A stretch of DNA of 64,000 nt from Bacteroidales bacterium (GCA_016285515.1 JAEEQW010000002.1:177525-241524); one strand, 5' to 3'; numbered from the stretch's first letter, positions 33,050 to 42,834 are shown. Notes: generated by a model from the sequence alone, not told the origin. Program-made: numbers and translations.

Positions 33050-34621
33050 ATGCAGACAGATTTAAACAAACAGAACAATTTTTACTATGACGATTCTGCC
33101 GACCTTCTGTTGGTCAATGGTCACATATACACTGTAGATGAACATTTTACGGTTGTTTCGCAGATGGCGGTTAAAGATGGCAAAATAGTATATACAGGCA
33201 ATAACTTTAAAAGCAAATCAAAGGAAAAAATTGACCTGCAAGGCAAATGTGTATACCCCGGATTCATCGATGGGCACTGCCATTTCGTCTATTTCGGCGA
33301 AACTCTCGTCAGGTATATCAATCTCAAGGGTTGTTCATCATTCAACGAGGTCATTGAAAGACTTCAACAGCACAACAATAACGATTCCGGCTGGATTATC
33401 GGTCAGGGCTGGGACCAAAATCTATGGACTTCGGAAAATGGCGGTCATCCATTTCCCGACAATAAGATGCTCAACCAGCTTTTCCCTGACAAATTCATCC
33501 TGCTGTCAAGAGTTGACGGACATGCAGTCCTTGTCAATGATAACATATTGAACCTAATCAATATGAATACAGAAAGCGGTAATCCAAAAGGCATACTTCT
33601 CGACAATGATGCTGATATTGCAAAAGCCGCAATCGCTCCGCTCACTGACGGACAACTTAAGACAGCACTTCTGAAAGCCGAGTCTGTTTGTTTTGACAAC
33701 GGTCTGAGCAGCATCACTGATGCAGGATTAGACAAGCATACCATACTGACAATTAAGAAGCTACAGGACGAAGGCATAATGAAGATAAAAGTCAATGCCA
33801 TGGCAAATCCTGACTCCACATTCGATTTCTTCATTAACCAAGGCAAATTAGAAACCGACCGACTGAAAGTCCATTCTGTAAAACTTTACGCCGACGGAGC
33901 TCTCGGCTCACGTGGAGCCAAACTTCTTCAACCATATACCGATTCACCTGAGACAGAAGGCTTTATAGTTAAAGATGACCGTTTTTACCGGCAGATATGC
34001 CGTAAAGCCATTGACTCAGGCTTTCAGGTATGCACTCATGCAATCGGTGACGGCGGTGTGCGGCACACATTGGATATTTATTCTGATTTTTTATCTGATA
34101 ACAACGACCTACGCTGGCGTATAGAACATTCTCAGATAGTGGATAGTACTGATTTCCAACGATATGGAAAATTGAATATCATTCCTTCAATTCAGGCAAC
34201 TCACTGCATTGATGATATGTCCTGGGCCGGAAAATACATCGGAACACAACGCATCAGGAACGCTTATGCCTATAGGCGACTGCTCAGCGAAAACAACTGG
34301 TTGGTCAATGGCACCGATTTCCCTTGGTCGAATATGAATCCTGTGATTACCTTCTATTCTTCCGTTGCCCGTCAGGATATTGACGGGAATCCGAAAGAAG
34401 GATTTCAACCACACGATGCACTGACACGAGAACAAGCCCTTCGCTCAATAACCATTTGGGCTGCAAAAGGACAGTTCGAAGAAAATGTCAAAGGAAGCCT
34501 CGAAACAGGCAAATGCGCTGATTTTGTCATCCTTTCCGAAGACCTGATGACCGCACCTTTATCACAGATACCAAATACGGAAATGCTTTCGCTTTATATT
34601 AACGGCGAAAAAATAAGATAA
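33050..34621 (+). CDS. Amidohydrolase family protein (YtcJ-like)
   Basis: A 523-residue metal-dependent hydrolase of the Amidohydro_3 group. GFIDGHCHF (His76, His78) is the first metal site, LYADGALGSRGA carries the conserved Asp and Ser region, CTHAIGDGG gives another metal His, and WRIEHSQIV and VNGTDFPW (Asp) complete the site. No signal peptide, so cytoplasmic. Substrate unknown; relatives act on amides and formamides or imines. It ends 11 bp from the convergent next gene. Confidence 0.93.
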   Translation: MQTDLNKQNNFYYDDSADLLLVNGHIYTVDEHFTVVSQMAVKDGKIVYTGNNFKSKSKEKIDLQGKCVYPGFIDGHCHFVYFGETLVRYINLKGCSSFNEVIERLQQHNNNDSGWIIGQGWDQNLWTSENGGHPFPDNKMLNQLFPDKFILLSRVDGHAVLVNDNILNLINMNTESGNPKGILLDNDADIAKAAIAPLTDGQLKTALLKAESVCFDNGLSSITDAGLDKHTILTIKKLQDEGIMKIKVNAMANPDSTFDFFINQGKLETDRLKVHSVKLYADGALGSRGAKLLQPYTDSPETEGFIVKDDRFYRQICRKAIDSGFQVCTHAIGDGGVRHTLDIYSDFLSDNNDLRWRIEHSQIVDSTDFQRYGKLNIIPSIQATHCIDDMSWAGKYIGTQRIRNAYAYRRLLSENNWLVNGTDFPWSNMNPVITFYSSVARQDIDGNPKEGFQPHDALTREQALRSITIWAAKGQFEENVKGSLETGKCADFVILSEDLMTAPLSQIPNTEMLSLYINGEKIR

Positions 34622-34632
34622 ACCTGCCTTAA

Positions 34633-35337
34633 TTATCTTCCCGGAGTGAACGAGATTCCAAGCGATATAGGTTTTATCTTGTTACCTACCGAGGCCTCAT
34701 ATACTGAAATCAATGAATATGAAGCATATACGTTAAACCAACGCCAACCGAATCTGACAACTGGACATAATCCAAAATTCGACAGATTCTGAAGATTATA
34801 TTTCTTGTACTTATACACCTCAGTCGTGCCATACAGGAAATCAGTGCCGTTGTATTTCGTATTGGAGCCAATCTTGAAGTCCAATCGCATTCCCGCAGTG
34901 AATCTTATTCCGTTCTTTGCACAATAGAACAACTCCACTGGAACACCAAAATACGCAACACATATCTTGTTTTTAGTATATGTGGCAACACCCAACGAAT
35001 CCAACTTCATGAAATAATAATCATTCCAACGGTCATTCCACAAATCGGTAGGTATAGCATCCTTCGGTAATGCATCGGAGTAGAAATTGTGCCATGTCAT
35101 TCCGCCGCCGATTGAGAACGAAAAATCCGATTTTCCCATAGGAACAAGGTATGAGATACTGAAACTATACCCCATATTTATAGCCTTGGGCGTAAAATTT
35201 TCAGGCTTGGCTGTAATAAAATCTGTGAAAACTTCAAAAGTGTTACTGTAATGCTTCTTTATATTTTCAGGCACTTGGCCGAAAACATTAGTGATTGCAA
35301 CACTTAACAATATAGTTAGACAAATGATTTTCTTCAT
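34633..35337 (-). CDS. Outer-membrane beta-barrel-like secreted protein
   Basis: A 234-residue protein with signal peptide MKKIICLTILLSVAITNVFG and no lipobox. The mature part has alternating amphipathic strands with aromatic residues at the ends (MGYSFSISYLVPMGKSDFSFSIGGGM, KICVAYFGVPVELFYC, FGWRWFNVYASYSLISVYEAS), which resembles an OmpA-like or porT-like small barrel. No named family recognised. The frame is open to 35496 upstream but that would cross the divergent promoter; the ATG at 35337 gives a proper signal peptide. Confidence 0.8.
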   Translation of the reverse strand: MKKIICLTILLSVAITNVFGQVPENIKKHYSNTFEVFTDFITAKPENFTPKAINMGYSFSISYLVPMGKSDFSFSIGGGMTWHNFYSDALPKDAIPTDLWNDRWNDYYFMKLDSLGVATYTKNKICVAYFGVPVELFYCAKNGIRFTAGMRLDFKIGSNTKYNGTDFLYGTTEVYKYKKYNLQNLSNFGLCPVVRFGWRWFNVYASYSLISVYEASVGNKIKPISLGISFTPGR

Positions 35338-35346
35338 ACACGATAA

Positions 35347-35362
35347 TATTTTTGCAAAAATA
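35347..35362. promoter_or_regulatory. Palindromic divergent promoter pair
   Basis: TATTTTTG at 35347-35354 (plus strand -7 box) abuts CAAAAATA at 35355-35362 (minus strand -7 box), making a perfect 16-bp palindrome. Each half matches TAnnTTTG. The plus-strand copy would serve the lamin-tail gene at 35420 and the minus-strand copy the barrel-like gene starting at 35337. The two transcription starts would overlap, so the promoters should compete. Confidence 0.55.
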
Positions 35363-35377
35363 GAAAAAATTAGGTAA

Positions 35378-35394
35378 CAGAAAAGGCTTTTCTG
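35378..35394. promoter_or_regulatory. Palindrome downstream of the divergent promoter
   Basis: CAGAAAAG and CTTTTCTG are perfect inverted halves around a single central G. It lies in the leader of the lamin-tail gene, where a dimeric regulator could bind. No known regulon assigned. Confidence 0.4.
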
Positions 35395-35419
35395 ACATAT
35401 ATATAAAAAGAACTGCTTT

Positions 35420-37132
35420 ATGAACATTAAAACCATATCATTTATTATGGAGTTGATAATTATATTGACATTTCCGACAACTGCTGTCGGAGCCAATATT
35501 CACGATATAATAATAAATGAAATCATGTTTGATGTCAATCCGGAACCGAATGGACTGCCGCCGTATGATTATCTCGAACTTTACAACAGGACTTCAAAAA
35601 CCATGGATATTTCAGGCTGGCACCTGATTCTTTCCGGAAAAATGTTAGAGCTGCCCGCCAATTCTTACATTGACGGTTACGGATACGCTGTCATTTCATC
35701 AAAAAAAATCGGTGAGTTCATAAGTGGCAACCTGATTCTGTTTTTGTCTTTCAGTCTTAAGTCTGAAGGATATATTGCATTGACTGACACCAACTTAAGA
35801 GATATTGACTATATAAACTACTCACCTGATTTTATCTCTGACGAAGACAAGATAACGGGAGGATGGTCAATTGAAATGATTGACCATGACCTTCCGTGTC
35901 TTGGCCGTCAGAACTGGTCTGTGTGTGAAGACCAGTCAGGAGGAACACCGTGCAGACAAAACTCGGTATCCTACAAAACAGTAATTGACGAAACTCCGGC
36001 TTTCATTCTTGATATTTCCGTAATTTCAGAAAACCGGCTCGAAATCACATTCTCCGAACAGCTTGAACCTTACGTGATTCTAAACACTTCCATTTACCGC
36101 ATCGAACCTTATCTCGAAATTTCTTCTGTCGAAATTGAAGGGCACTCGTCTGACAAACTCATTGCCAATCTGTATCAGAACATTGAACCAGGTATTCTAT
36201 ATTTTTTGCAAACCGTCAGTCCACTTGAAGACTGCGCCGGAAACACCTCAGTATGTTCTTCACAATTCGGAATCGGATATGCACCTGATTTTTCTGATTT
36301 GCTGTTCAATGAAGTACTGTTCAATGCCCCCGATGATGCCAACGACTATGTGGAAATAATAAACAATTCAAATAAACTCATTGACATTCAGCAACTTAAA
36401 TTTGGATACACCTCAAATACCGACAATCTGGAGAAGACAAAATACACCAAAACCATACCCAAGAAATTTTTAAAACCAGGAGAAATCATTGTCCTGTCAT
36501 CCGACTGTTCAGGACTTGCAGACATCTATCCATATCATGACACCTTAGCATTCATCAACATGGATAATTTTCCAAACCTGAACCGTTCAAAAGGTTACAT
36601 CTGTATTGCCACCGATGAAAACAACATAATTGATAGGTTTATCTACAGTTCTGACCTGCATCTGTCGAGTCTTGCCAACGAAAATGGTGTCAGCCTTGAG
36701 CGTATGTCACCCAAACGGGCGACAAATGATGCAGGAAACTGGCATTCGGCAGCACAGACTTATAATTTCGGAAGTCCTGGGATTCAGAATTCACAATTCA
36801 GAGATATCGTATCCGAAAGTCAAGATGTCACCATGACAATATATCCGACAATAATCTCACCAGACAATAACGGCAGCAACGATTACGTCAATATTCACTG
36901 TTATTTCGATGAAGCGGATGTAATCATCAACTGCCACATATACAACAGACAGGGAATCAGGGTAAGACATCTTCTCAATAACGTGCTCGCCGGCACGGAA
37001 CAAGATTTCTCATGGGATGGCTGCAACGACAGAGGTGCAAGAGTCAGTTCAGGCACTTATATCATTCTGTTAGAAGGGATTACACCAAAAGGTGATAAAA
37101 TCAGAAAACGAGGCGTGGTAGTCGTAAACTGA
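35420..37132 (+). CDS. Secreted lamin-tail-domain protein with FlgD-like C-terminus
   Basis: A 570-residue exported protein with a hydrophobic N-terminus (about 5-28). Two lamin tail domains are visible: the first near 30-125 (IIINEIMFDVNPEPNG, YDYLELYNRTSKTMDISGW) and a second near 290-440 (LLFNEVLFNAPDDANDYVEI). Between them is an Ig-like domain (about 195-285). The last 90 residues (TIYPTIISPDNNGSNDYVNI, then NRQGIRVRHL and FSWDGCNDRGARVSSGTY) form an FlgD-like or gliding-motility-type Ig domain, common at the end of surface proteins in this phylum. Function in cell-surface structure is likely, without further detail. Confidence 0.88.
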   Translation: MNIKTISFIMELIIILTFPTTAVGANIHDIIINEIMFDVNPEPNGLPPYDYLELYNRTSKTMDISGWHLILSGKMLELPANSYIDGYGYAVISSKKIGEFISGNLILFLSFSLKSEGYIALTDTNLRDIDYINYSPDFISDEDKITGGWSIEMIDHDLPCLGRQNWSVCEDQSGGTPCRQNSVSYKTVIDETPAFILDISVISENRLEITFSEQLEPYVILNTSIYRIEPYLEISSVEIEGHSSDKLIANLYQNIEPGILYFLQTVSPLEDCAGNTSVCSSQFGIGYAPDFSDLLFNEVLFNAPDDANDYVEIINNSNKLIDIQQLKFGYTSNTDNLEKTKYTKTIPKKFLKPGEIIVLSSDCSGLADIYPYHDTLAFINMDNFPNLNRSKGYICIATDENNIIDRFIYSSDLHLSSLANENGVSLERMSPKRATNDAGNWHSAAQTYNFGSPGIQNSQFRDIVSESQDVTMTIYPTIISPDNNGSNDYVNIHCYFDEADVIINCHIYNRQGIRVRHLLNNVLAGTEQDFSWDGCNDRGARVSSGTYIILLEGITPKGDKIRKRGVVVVN

Positions 37133-37204
37133 TATCAGGTACTAATACAAAATCAAGCATTTGAAAATATTATCCAAAAAAAGAAATAAATACATAAAAA
37201 AGAT

Positions 37205-37212
37205 TATCTTTG
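37205..37212 (+). promoter_or_regulatory. Candidate promoter for kbl
   Basis: TATCTTTG matches TAnnTTTG and lies 61 bp upstream of the kbl start in an A+T-rich region of 141 bases with nothing else recognised. Confidence 0.5.
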
Positions 37213-37273
37213 TTGGTTAATTCAAATAATTGATTTAAATCAAAATTAAGTATCATATAATCAAATAACTATC

Positions 37274-38461
37274 ATGTACAAAGATTTTCAAAAACATTTA
37301 CAGGCAGAGTTAAAGGACATCGAAGATGCCGGCTTGTACAAAAACGAAAGAATCATCACATCAGCTCAGGGAGCTTGCATTCAAGTTGGTGGAAAAGAAG
37401 TGTTGAATTTCTGTGCCAACAATTATTTAGGCCTCGCCAACAACAAGGAATTGATTAAGGCAGCCAAGGAAGCCATGGACACTCACGGCTATGGTATGGC
37501 ATCCGTCAGATTCATCTGCGGCACCTCCGACCTTCACAAGAAACTTGAAGCAAAGATTGCAAATTTCTTCGGTACAGAGGACACCATCCTTTATGCTGCT
37601 TGCTTCGATGCAAACGGTGGTGTTTTCGAGCCATTGCTCACAGACCAGGACGCCATCATCTCAGATGCTCTGAACCATGCATCCATCATTGACGGTGTAA
37701 GACTCTGTAAAGCCAAACGTTACAGATATGCGAATGCCGACATGGCCGACCTCGAAAAGCAACTTCAGCTCGCTCAGGCCGACAGATTCCGCATAATCGC
37801 CACTGACGGTGTGTTTTCAATGGATGGCAATGTTGCTCCTTTGGACAAAATAATAGAACTCGCAAACAAATACAATGCTATGGTCATGGTTGACGAATCA
37901 CACTCGGCAGGTGTAGTCGGAAATACAGGTCGCGGAGTCACCGAACTATTCAACCTGAGAGGCAAAGTTGAAATAATCACCGGCACCTTAGGCAAAGCCT
38001 TCGGCGGAGCTGTAGGCGGTTTCACAACCGGTAAGAAGGAAATCATCGACCTGCTGCGTCAACGTTCTCGTCCTTACCTCTTCTCGAACTCCATTCCTCC
38101 AATGGTTGCAGCTGCCGGTGCAAGAATGTTCGACATGATGTCGGAAACTAACGAACTCCAGGACAAACTGCATTTCAACACAAACTATTTCAAGGAAAAA
38201 ATGCTTGCCCTCGGTTTCGACATAAAGCCCACACAGTCAGCTATCTGCGCTGTCATGCTCTATGACGCCAAACTGTCACAGGAATTCGCAGCAAAACTGC
38301 AGGACGAAGGCATCTATGTAACCGGATTCTACTATCCTGTCGTTCCTAAAGGACAAGACCGTATCAGAGTCCAACTTTCTGCCGCTCACGAAGTTAAGCA
38401 CCTTGACAAGGCTATAGCCGCTTTCGCTAAAGTTGGCCGCGAATTAGGAGTAATAAAATAA
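37274..38461 (+). CDS. kbl: Glycine C-acetyltransferase (2-amino-3-ketobutyrate CoA ligase)
   Basis: A 395-residue PLP enzyme that splits 2-amino-3-ketobutyrate with CoA into glycine and acetyl-CoA. The PLP-binding Lys241 lies in TGTLGKAFGGAVGG, the Asp of the ring contact in VDESHSAG (207-213), and the N-terminal FCANNYLGLANN and SVRFICGTSDLH are typical of KBL rather than of AONS or ALAS. It works after threonine dehydrogenase, here encoded at 49517. Confidence 0.95.
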   Translation: MYKDFQKHLQAELKDIEDAGLYKNERIITSAQGACIQVGGKEVLNFCANNYLGLANNKELIKAAKEAMDTHGYGMASVRFICGTSDLHKKLEAKIANFFGTEDTILYAACFDANGGVFEPLLTDQDAIISDALNHASIIDGVRLCKAKRYRYANADMADLEKQLQLAQADRFRIIATDGVFSMDGNVAPLDKIIELANKYNAMVMVDESHSAGVVGNTGRGVTELFNLRGKVEIITGTLGKAFGGAVGGFTTGKKEIIDLLRQRSRPYLFSNSIPPMVAAAGARMFDMMSETNELQDKLHFNTNYFKEKMLALGFDIKPTQSAICAVMLYDAKLSQEFAAKLQDEGIYVTGFYYPVVPKGQDRIRVQLSAAHEVKHLDKAIAAFAKVGRELGVIK

Positions 38462-38478
38462 TACCCCAAATACATACT

Positions 38479-41400
38479 ATGAAGAAATTTACATTATTAT
38501 CGTTCTGCATACTCAGTATGCTCCTCATCTCTGTCAACACTTCTGCTCAAGAGATGACCTATTCCAACAAACGCTCTGGCAACGGCATTATCGTCAACCT
38601 CTCGACTCCTTCATATTCATTTGAATCAGTCAGCTACAGAGGCGAAGATATGCAGCAGATTGTTATTCCTGGCATTTTCATTCCTCAGGATGAAGGCATG
38701 CCTAATCTGCCGGTAGTAAGTCGCTATATCGCAGTTCCCCAAGGCGCTACAGTATCAGTCAATATTATTGACTGCAAAAAAGATATTGTCAGCAATGTCA
38801 ATATCGCTCCAGCACTGAGAATCCAGGCTGAATCGGAAGAACCTGAAGAAAATTACGTCAAGAACGAAACAGTTTATTCCACAAACGCCAACTATCCTTC
38901 AAATCCAATAATCGTTTCGGAACCAACCTCCGTCCGCGGTGTGGATGCTGTAATATTGGCAATTTCTCCTTTCCAGTACAATCCTGTAACAAAGGAACTT
39001 ACAGTTTATTCAGACATTAACGTTGATGTTACTTTCGAAGGTGGTTCAAAACACATAGGCAACGACAAATATCGTTCACCATGGTTCGACCCTATCCTCC
39101 AAAACGTCTTTCTGAATTATGCCGAACTTCCTAAAGTCGATTACGAAAAACGTTCACGCGAATATTTCAACAGCAAAGACGAACTCACCGGTTGCGAATA
39201 TCTTATCGTCATCCCTAACCGTGAAGACTTCAGACCTTACGCTAATGCTCTGAAAGAATACAGAACCAAACAGGGTATCCTCACAGAAGTCAAAACACTT
39301 TCTGAAATGGGCTGTAACACGACCGACCAAATGAAGTCTTACTTCCACAATGCATACAACAATTGGGATATTCCTCCAGTAGCAGTTCTGCTGATGGGCG
39401 ACCACAACACCAACATGAGCGTAGGCATTCCTGCTGAAACCATATCCCACCCTCTCGGTTCCTGCATCACCGACAACCAATATTCTGACGTTACCGGGGA
39501 CCATCTTCCGGAGATGGCCTTCTCACGTATGGGTGGCGAAAACGTTGACCAGATTGCTGTCCTTACAAGCAAACTGTATGAGTATGAACTGACTCCTTGC
39601 ATGGATACTGCATATTACAACCACCCAATTACAGCATTGGGATGGCAGACCGAACGTTGGTTCCAGATCTGCTCAGAGGCTGTAGGCGGATACCTTAGAA
39701 ACCACAACTATAGTCCTGTAAGAATCAATGCAATATATCAGGGTACCCCGGGGGCTGTATGGTCAACAAACCAAAACACCTCAATGGTGGTGTCTTACTT
39801 CGGACCTACCGGAACCCAGTATATTCCTCAAACTCCGGCTGAACTCGGAGGTTGGTCAGGCGGTACCGCTGCACAAGTCGTCACCGCTATAAACAATGGT
39901 GCTTGTATTCTGCAACACAGAGACCACGGATACGAACAAGGCTGGGGTGAACCTGCATTCTCAACTTCCAACATCAGTCAGCTTAACAATGTGGGAAAAC
40001 TCACATTCGTATTCACAATCAACTGCCTGACAGGTAAGTTCAATTACTCCACACCTTGCTTCGGTGAAGTTTTCGAACGCCATACTTACAATGGTCAGAA
40101 CGCCGGTGCTGTAGGTTATCTCGCTCCTACCGAAACCTCATACTCCTTCGTAAACGACACCTACGTATGGGGCATGTATGACCTCTTTGATCCACAGTTC
40201 CTGCCAACCTATGGTCCTTACGCTGACAACACCGGCAACTGGATGCCTGCTTTTGGCAACATCGCCGGCAAATTCTTTCTGGCACAAAGCAGTTGGCCAT
40301 CCAACGGTAGCTCAAAAGACATCACCTATCAGATGTTCACCTCTCACTGTGACCCGTTCATGAGATTATATGTTCATCAGCCACTGGAACTTGCAGTTGA
40401 GCACATGCCCACTGTAATGGCTGGTATCGCTCCTTTCATCATCACATGTACCGAAGGCGCAACCATCGCCCTGACACTCGATGGCCAGATTCTTGTAACA
40501 ACTACTGCAACAGGTGAAGAACAGGAAATCGAAGTTCCTTTCATTGAACCAGACAACGTCCTCACCCTTACAATTACAAGACAGGATTATATGAGATATG
40601 AAGCTGAAATCGTGACTATCCCTGCCGAAGGTCCTTATCTCGTTGGACGCGGCTGGAACATCAACGATGCCGACGGCGATGGTGTTGTTGACTATGCCGA
40701 AACCTTCACCGTTGACTACAAAGTGAAGAACGTAGGTGTTGATGTTGCTGGAAACGTAGTGGCAACAGTCACTTCCGATGACCCTTACGTCATTTTTGTC
40801 AACAATGTGGCAGAACTCGGTAATATTGTACCCGACACCGTTCTGACATTCGAAAATGCCTTCACACTGAAAGCTTCTCCAATAATCCCTAACGGTCATA
40901 CAGTTGAGTGTACAGTTACTTTCACAAGCGATGAAGCCACATGGACCGCAAAACTCAACTTTGCAGCCGAAGCTCCTAATGTGACGTTGTTAAGCAACGG
41001 CGTTGAAGGTCAGCTCCTTCCAGGACAGACTCTCAACCTCACAGCCACATTCATCAACAACGGTGATGCTGACGTTCACAACGCTTATGGCATATATACA
41101 ACTGATTGCGAATATATCACCATCAATTCTGTTGACCCTGTCTTCTACGGAGAAATTCCTGCAGGTGGCACTGCTACAGGCGCATTCTCAATTACAGTAA
41201 GCGAAAATGCTCCTTTCGGAACAGTCATCAACTCTACCGTAACAATCAATGCTGACTACGATTACACTTACGATGGGACTTTCTATCCATTCCTCGACAT
41301 CTGCAATGTTTCCATTTCTTCATATCCTTGGAATGAAGGTTTCGAAGAAGGAGGTGAATTCCCGGGATGCTGGACACAGGAGGTTGTTTCCGGTGAAGCT

Positions 41401-41970
41401 GAATGGGTAATCCAAGATGGTGGTCATGAACATCATCCGTATCATGCTCATTCCGGCAGTTACAATGCCCTGGTTTACAGTGAAGAGCCGGCAATCGTAA
41501 GATTCGTTTCTCCTCTGATTGACATTTCCAACATCAGTGATCCTAAACTTGATTTCTGGCATGCACAGTCAGTATTCCAGAACTTTCAGGATAAACTGAC
41601 TGTTTATTACAAAAATGCTACTGACGGCGAATGGCAGATGCTCGCATCCTATCAGTTCAGTCTCGCAAACTGGAAACACAGAGAAATTGAACTTCCTAAC
41701 CCAACAGCCAACTACTACCTCGCTTTCGAAGCCGAACTTAACGGCGGATATGGTGTTGTGCTTGACGATGTACAAATAACAGGTTCAGCATCACTTATCG
41801 GTGACGCAAACGGCGACGGTATCGTCAACGTAATGGATGTAATGGCCGTAGTAAGTTACATAATTGACTCTGCCCCTAATCCATTCCTGTTCAACAATGC
41901 CGATGTCAATCAAGATGGCATTGTCAACGTTATGGATGCAATGGCAATAGTAGCAATGATAATGAATTAA
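38479..41970 (+). CDS. Gingipain-like C25 cysteine peptidase with dockerin-like C-terminus
   Basis: A 1163-residue secreted protein. Signal peptide is about 1-24 (ending NTSAQ). Residues about 30-200 resemble the gingipain propeptide, and 225-630 the C25 catalytic domain. A His-Cys pair is present: His483 (HRDHGYE) and Cys516 (INCLTG), 33 residues apart, the same spacing as in RgpB. Several Ig-like domains follow (about 640-960), then a MAM or jelly-roll-like domain (about 975-1100) and a dockerin-like pair of calcium loops (GDANGDGIVNVMDVMAV and ADVNQDGIVNVMDAMAI) ending at the last residue. No type IX secretion C-terminal domain is evident, which is odd for a gingipain relative. It follows kbl by 17 bp. 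Confidence 0.9.
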   Translation: MKKFTLLSFCILSMLLISVNTSAQEMTYSNKRSGNGIIVNLSTPSYSFESVSYRGEDMQQIVIPGIFIPQDEGMPNLPVVSRYIAVPQGATVSVNIIDCKKDIVSNVNIAPALRIQAESEEPEENYVKNETVYSTNANYPSNPIIVSEPTSVRGVDAVILAISPFQYNPVTKELTVYSDINVDVTFEGGSKHIGNDKYRSPWFDPILQNVFLNYAELPKVDYEKRSREYFNSKDELTGCEYLIVIPNREDFRPYANALKEYRTKQGILTEVKTLSEMGCNTTDQMKSYFHNAYNNWDIPPVAVLLMGDHNTNMSVGIPAETISHPLGSCITDNQYSDVTGDHLPEMAFSRMGGENVDQIAVLTSKLYEYELTPCMDTAYYNHPITALGWQTERWFQICSEAVGGYLRNHNYSPVRINAIYQGTPGAVWSTNQNTSMVVSYFGPTGTQYIPQTPAELGGWSGGTAAQVVTAINNGACILQHRDHGYEQGWGEPAFSTSNISQLNNVGKLTFVFTINCLTGKFNYSTPCFGEVFERHTYNGQNAGAVGYLAPTETSYSFVNDTYVWGMYDLFDPQFLPTYGPYADNTGNWMPAFGNIAGKFFLAQSSWPSNGSSKDITYQMFTSHCDPFMRLYVHQPLELAVEHMPTVMAGIAPFIITCTEGATIALTLDGQILVTTTATGEEQEIEVPFIEPDNVLTLTITRQDYMRYEAEIVTIPAEGPYLVGRGWNINDADGDGVVDYAETFTVDYKVKNVGVDVAGNVVATVTSDDPYVIFVNNVAELGNIVPDTVLTFENAFTLKASPIIPNGHTVECTVTFTSDEATWTAKLNFAAEAPNVTLLSNGVEGQLLPGQTLNLTATFINNGDADVHNAYGIYTTDCEYITINSVDPVFYGEIPAGGTATGAFSITVSENAPFGTVINSTVTINADYDYTYDGTFYPFLDICNVSISSYPWNEGFEEGGEFPGCWTQEVVSGEAEWVIQDGGHEHHPYHAHSGSYNALVYSEEPAIVRFVSPLIDISNISDPKLDFWHAQSVFQNFQDKLTVYYKNATDGEWQMLASYQFSLANWKHREIELPNPTANYYLAFEAELNGGYGVVLDDVQITGSASLIGDANGDGIVNVMDVMAVVSYIIDSAPNPFLFNNADVNQDGIVNVMDAMAIVAMIMN

Positions 41971-42000
41971 TTATTCAATATAATTGTTTTTCATGATTGA

Positions 42001-42035
42001 GAGGTCGGTGCTGAAAAACACTGACCTCTTTTTTT
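42001..42035 (+). terminator. Terminator after the C25 peptidase gene
   Basis: GAGGTCGGTG at 42001-42010 pairs with CACTGACCTC at 42019-42028 (one G-T pair), loop of 8 bases, followed by seven T. It overlaps the last two bases of the convergent cvpA gene and probably ends both transcripts. Confidence 0.85.
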
Positions 42036-42591
42036 ATGCCTGTTCCTCATCTTCTTCATCCGAAGAAGCAGGAGTATCTTTAGAAGACAGTGTACTGTAC
42101 TCGGCAAATTTCTCCGATACCTTATTAATATATGGGAGCAATATCGAATTACTTTGTGTTTCTTCTTTAACCAGCAAATTGAAAATCTTAAAGCTATTAT
42201 TCAAGAAGAAAAACAATATACTTACAATTAAAACACCTTTAAGAAACCCGAAAACGGCTCCAAGAATTCTGTTCAACCAAACTAAGTCAACCATATTGAT
42301 TATCTTCTCGATAATTCCACTCAATAATCTGACAACCAACACTATCAACAGCATCATCAATATAAAGGCCACTACCTTTACAACTCCGGGGGCGTATGAT
42401 GAAATCGAATCGTTAAACTGTGGAAATTTGCTCAAGACAAATGCAAGAACCTTATCCGAAAACTTGATGGAAAGCCATATACCTAATACCAGCGACACTA
42501 TCTGCATCACTTCCTTCACAATACCGTTGCTGATTCCCTTTATCAGTCCCCAAACACACGGAACAAGTATCACAATGTCAAGCCAATTCAT
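42034..42591 (-). CDS. CvpA family membrane protein
   Basis: A 185-residue inner-membrane protein of the CvpA/colicin V production family, with four hydrophobic helices (about 5-25, 28-48, 68-92, 105-130). WLDIVILVPCVWGLIKGISNG at the start is the family signature. The C-terminus is soluble and acidic (SSDEEDEEQA). Family members affect envelope stress and phage or colicin sensitivity; precise role not known. Confidence 0.92.
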   Translation of the reverse strand: MNWLDIVILVPCVWGLIKGISNGIVKEVMQIVSLVLGIWLSIKFSDKVLAFVLSKFPQFNDSISSYAPGVVKVVAFILMMLLIVLVVRLLSGIIEKIINMVDLVWLNRILGAVFGFLKGVLIVSILFFFLNNSFKIFNLLVKEETQSNSILLPYINKVSEKFAEYSTLSSKDTPASSDEEDEEQA

Positions 42592-42660
42592 AATTATCAG
42601 TTTTTTTATTCTGAATTATACGAGATTTCTACTTTTTATCGTTATAACTAAAAAATTAAG

Positions 42661-42834
42661 GTGAAAAAAATTGTAATCACAATAGCAATATTAATGGCAT
42701 CACTCCTCCTGGTATCATGCGCAACAAGCAGAAACGGACACCAAAAAAGGAAGAGGGGGTGTGATTGTCCCCGTTTTTCTGAAATTCATGTAAATAAATC
42801 GGCTGCAGTTGCATATCCTATTCCAACATCTTAA
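42661..42834 (+). CDS. Small lipoprotein, 57 residues, GTG start
   Basis: A short frame that starts with GTG at 42661 and codes KKIVITIAILMASLLLVSC, a typical lipoprotein signal with lipobox LLVSC (Cys20), then a short mature peptide with KRKRGCDCPRFSE. Small lipoproteins with a CDCP-like motif occur in Bacteroidota as far as I recall. The stop overlaps the recJ end on the other strand by 17 bases (recJ ends at 42818). An ATG at codon 12 would not give a signal peptide with positive N-region, so GTG is preferred. Confidence 0.65.
   Translation: MKKIVITIAILMASLLLVSCATSRNGHQKRKRGCDCPRFSEIHVNKSAAVAYPIPTS

Noticed and set aside
41984..42664. Plus-strand open frame of 226 codons opposite cvpA
   Set aside because: Antisense to cvpA and low in complexity (Ser, Ile, Thr, Asn); cvpA shows its family signature and membrane helices.
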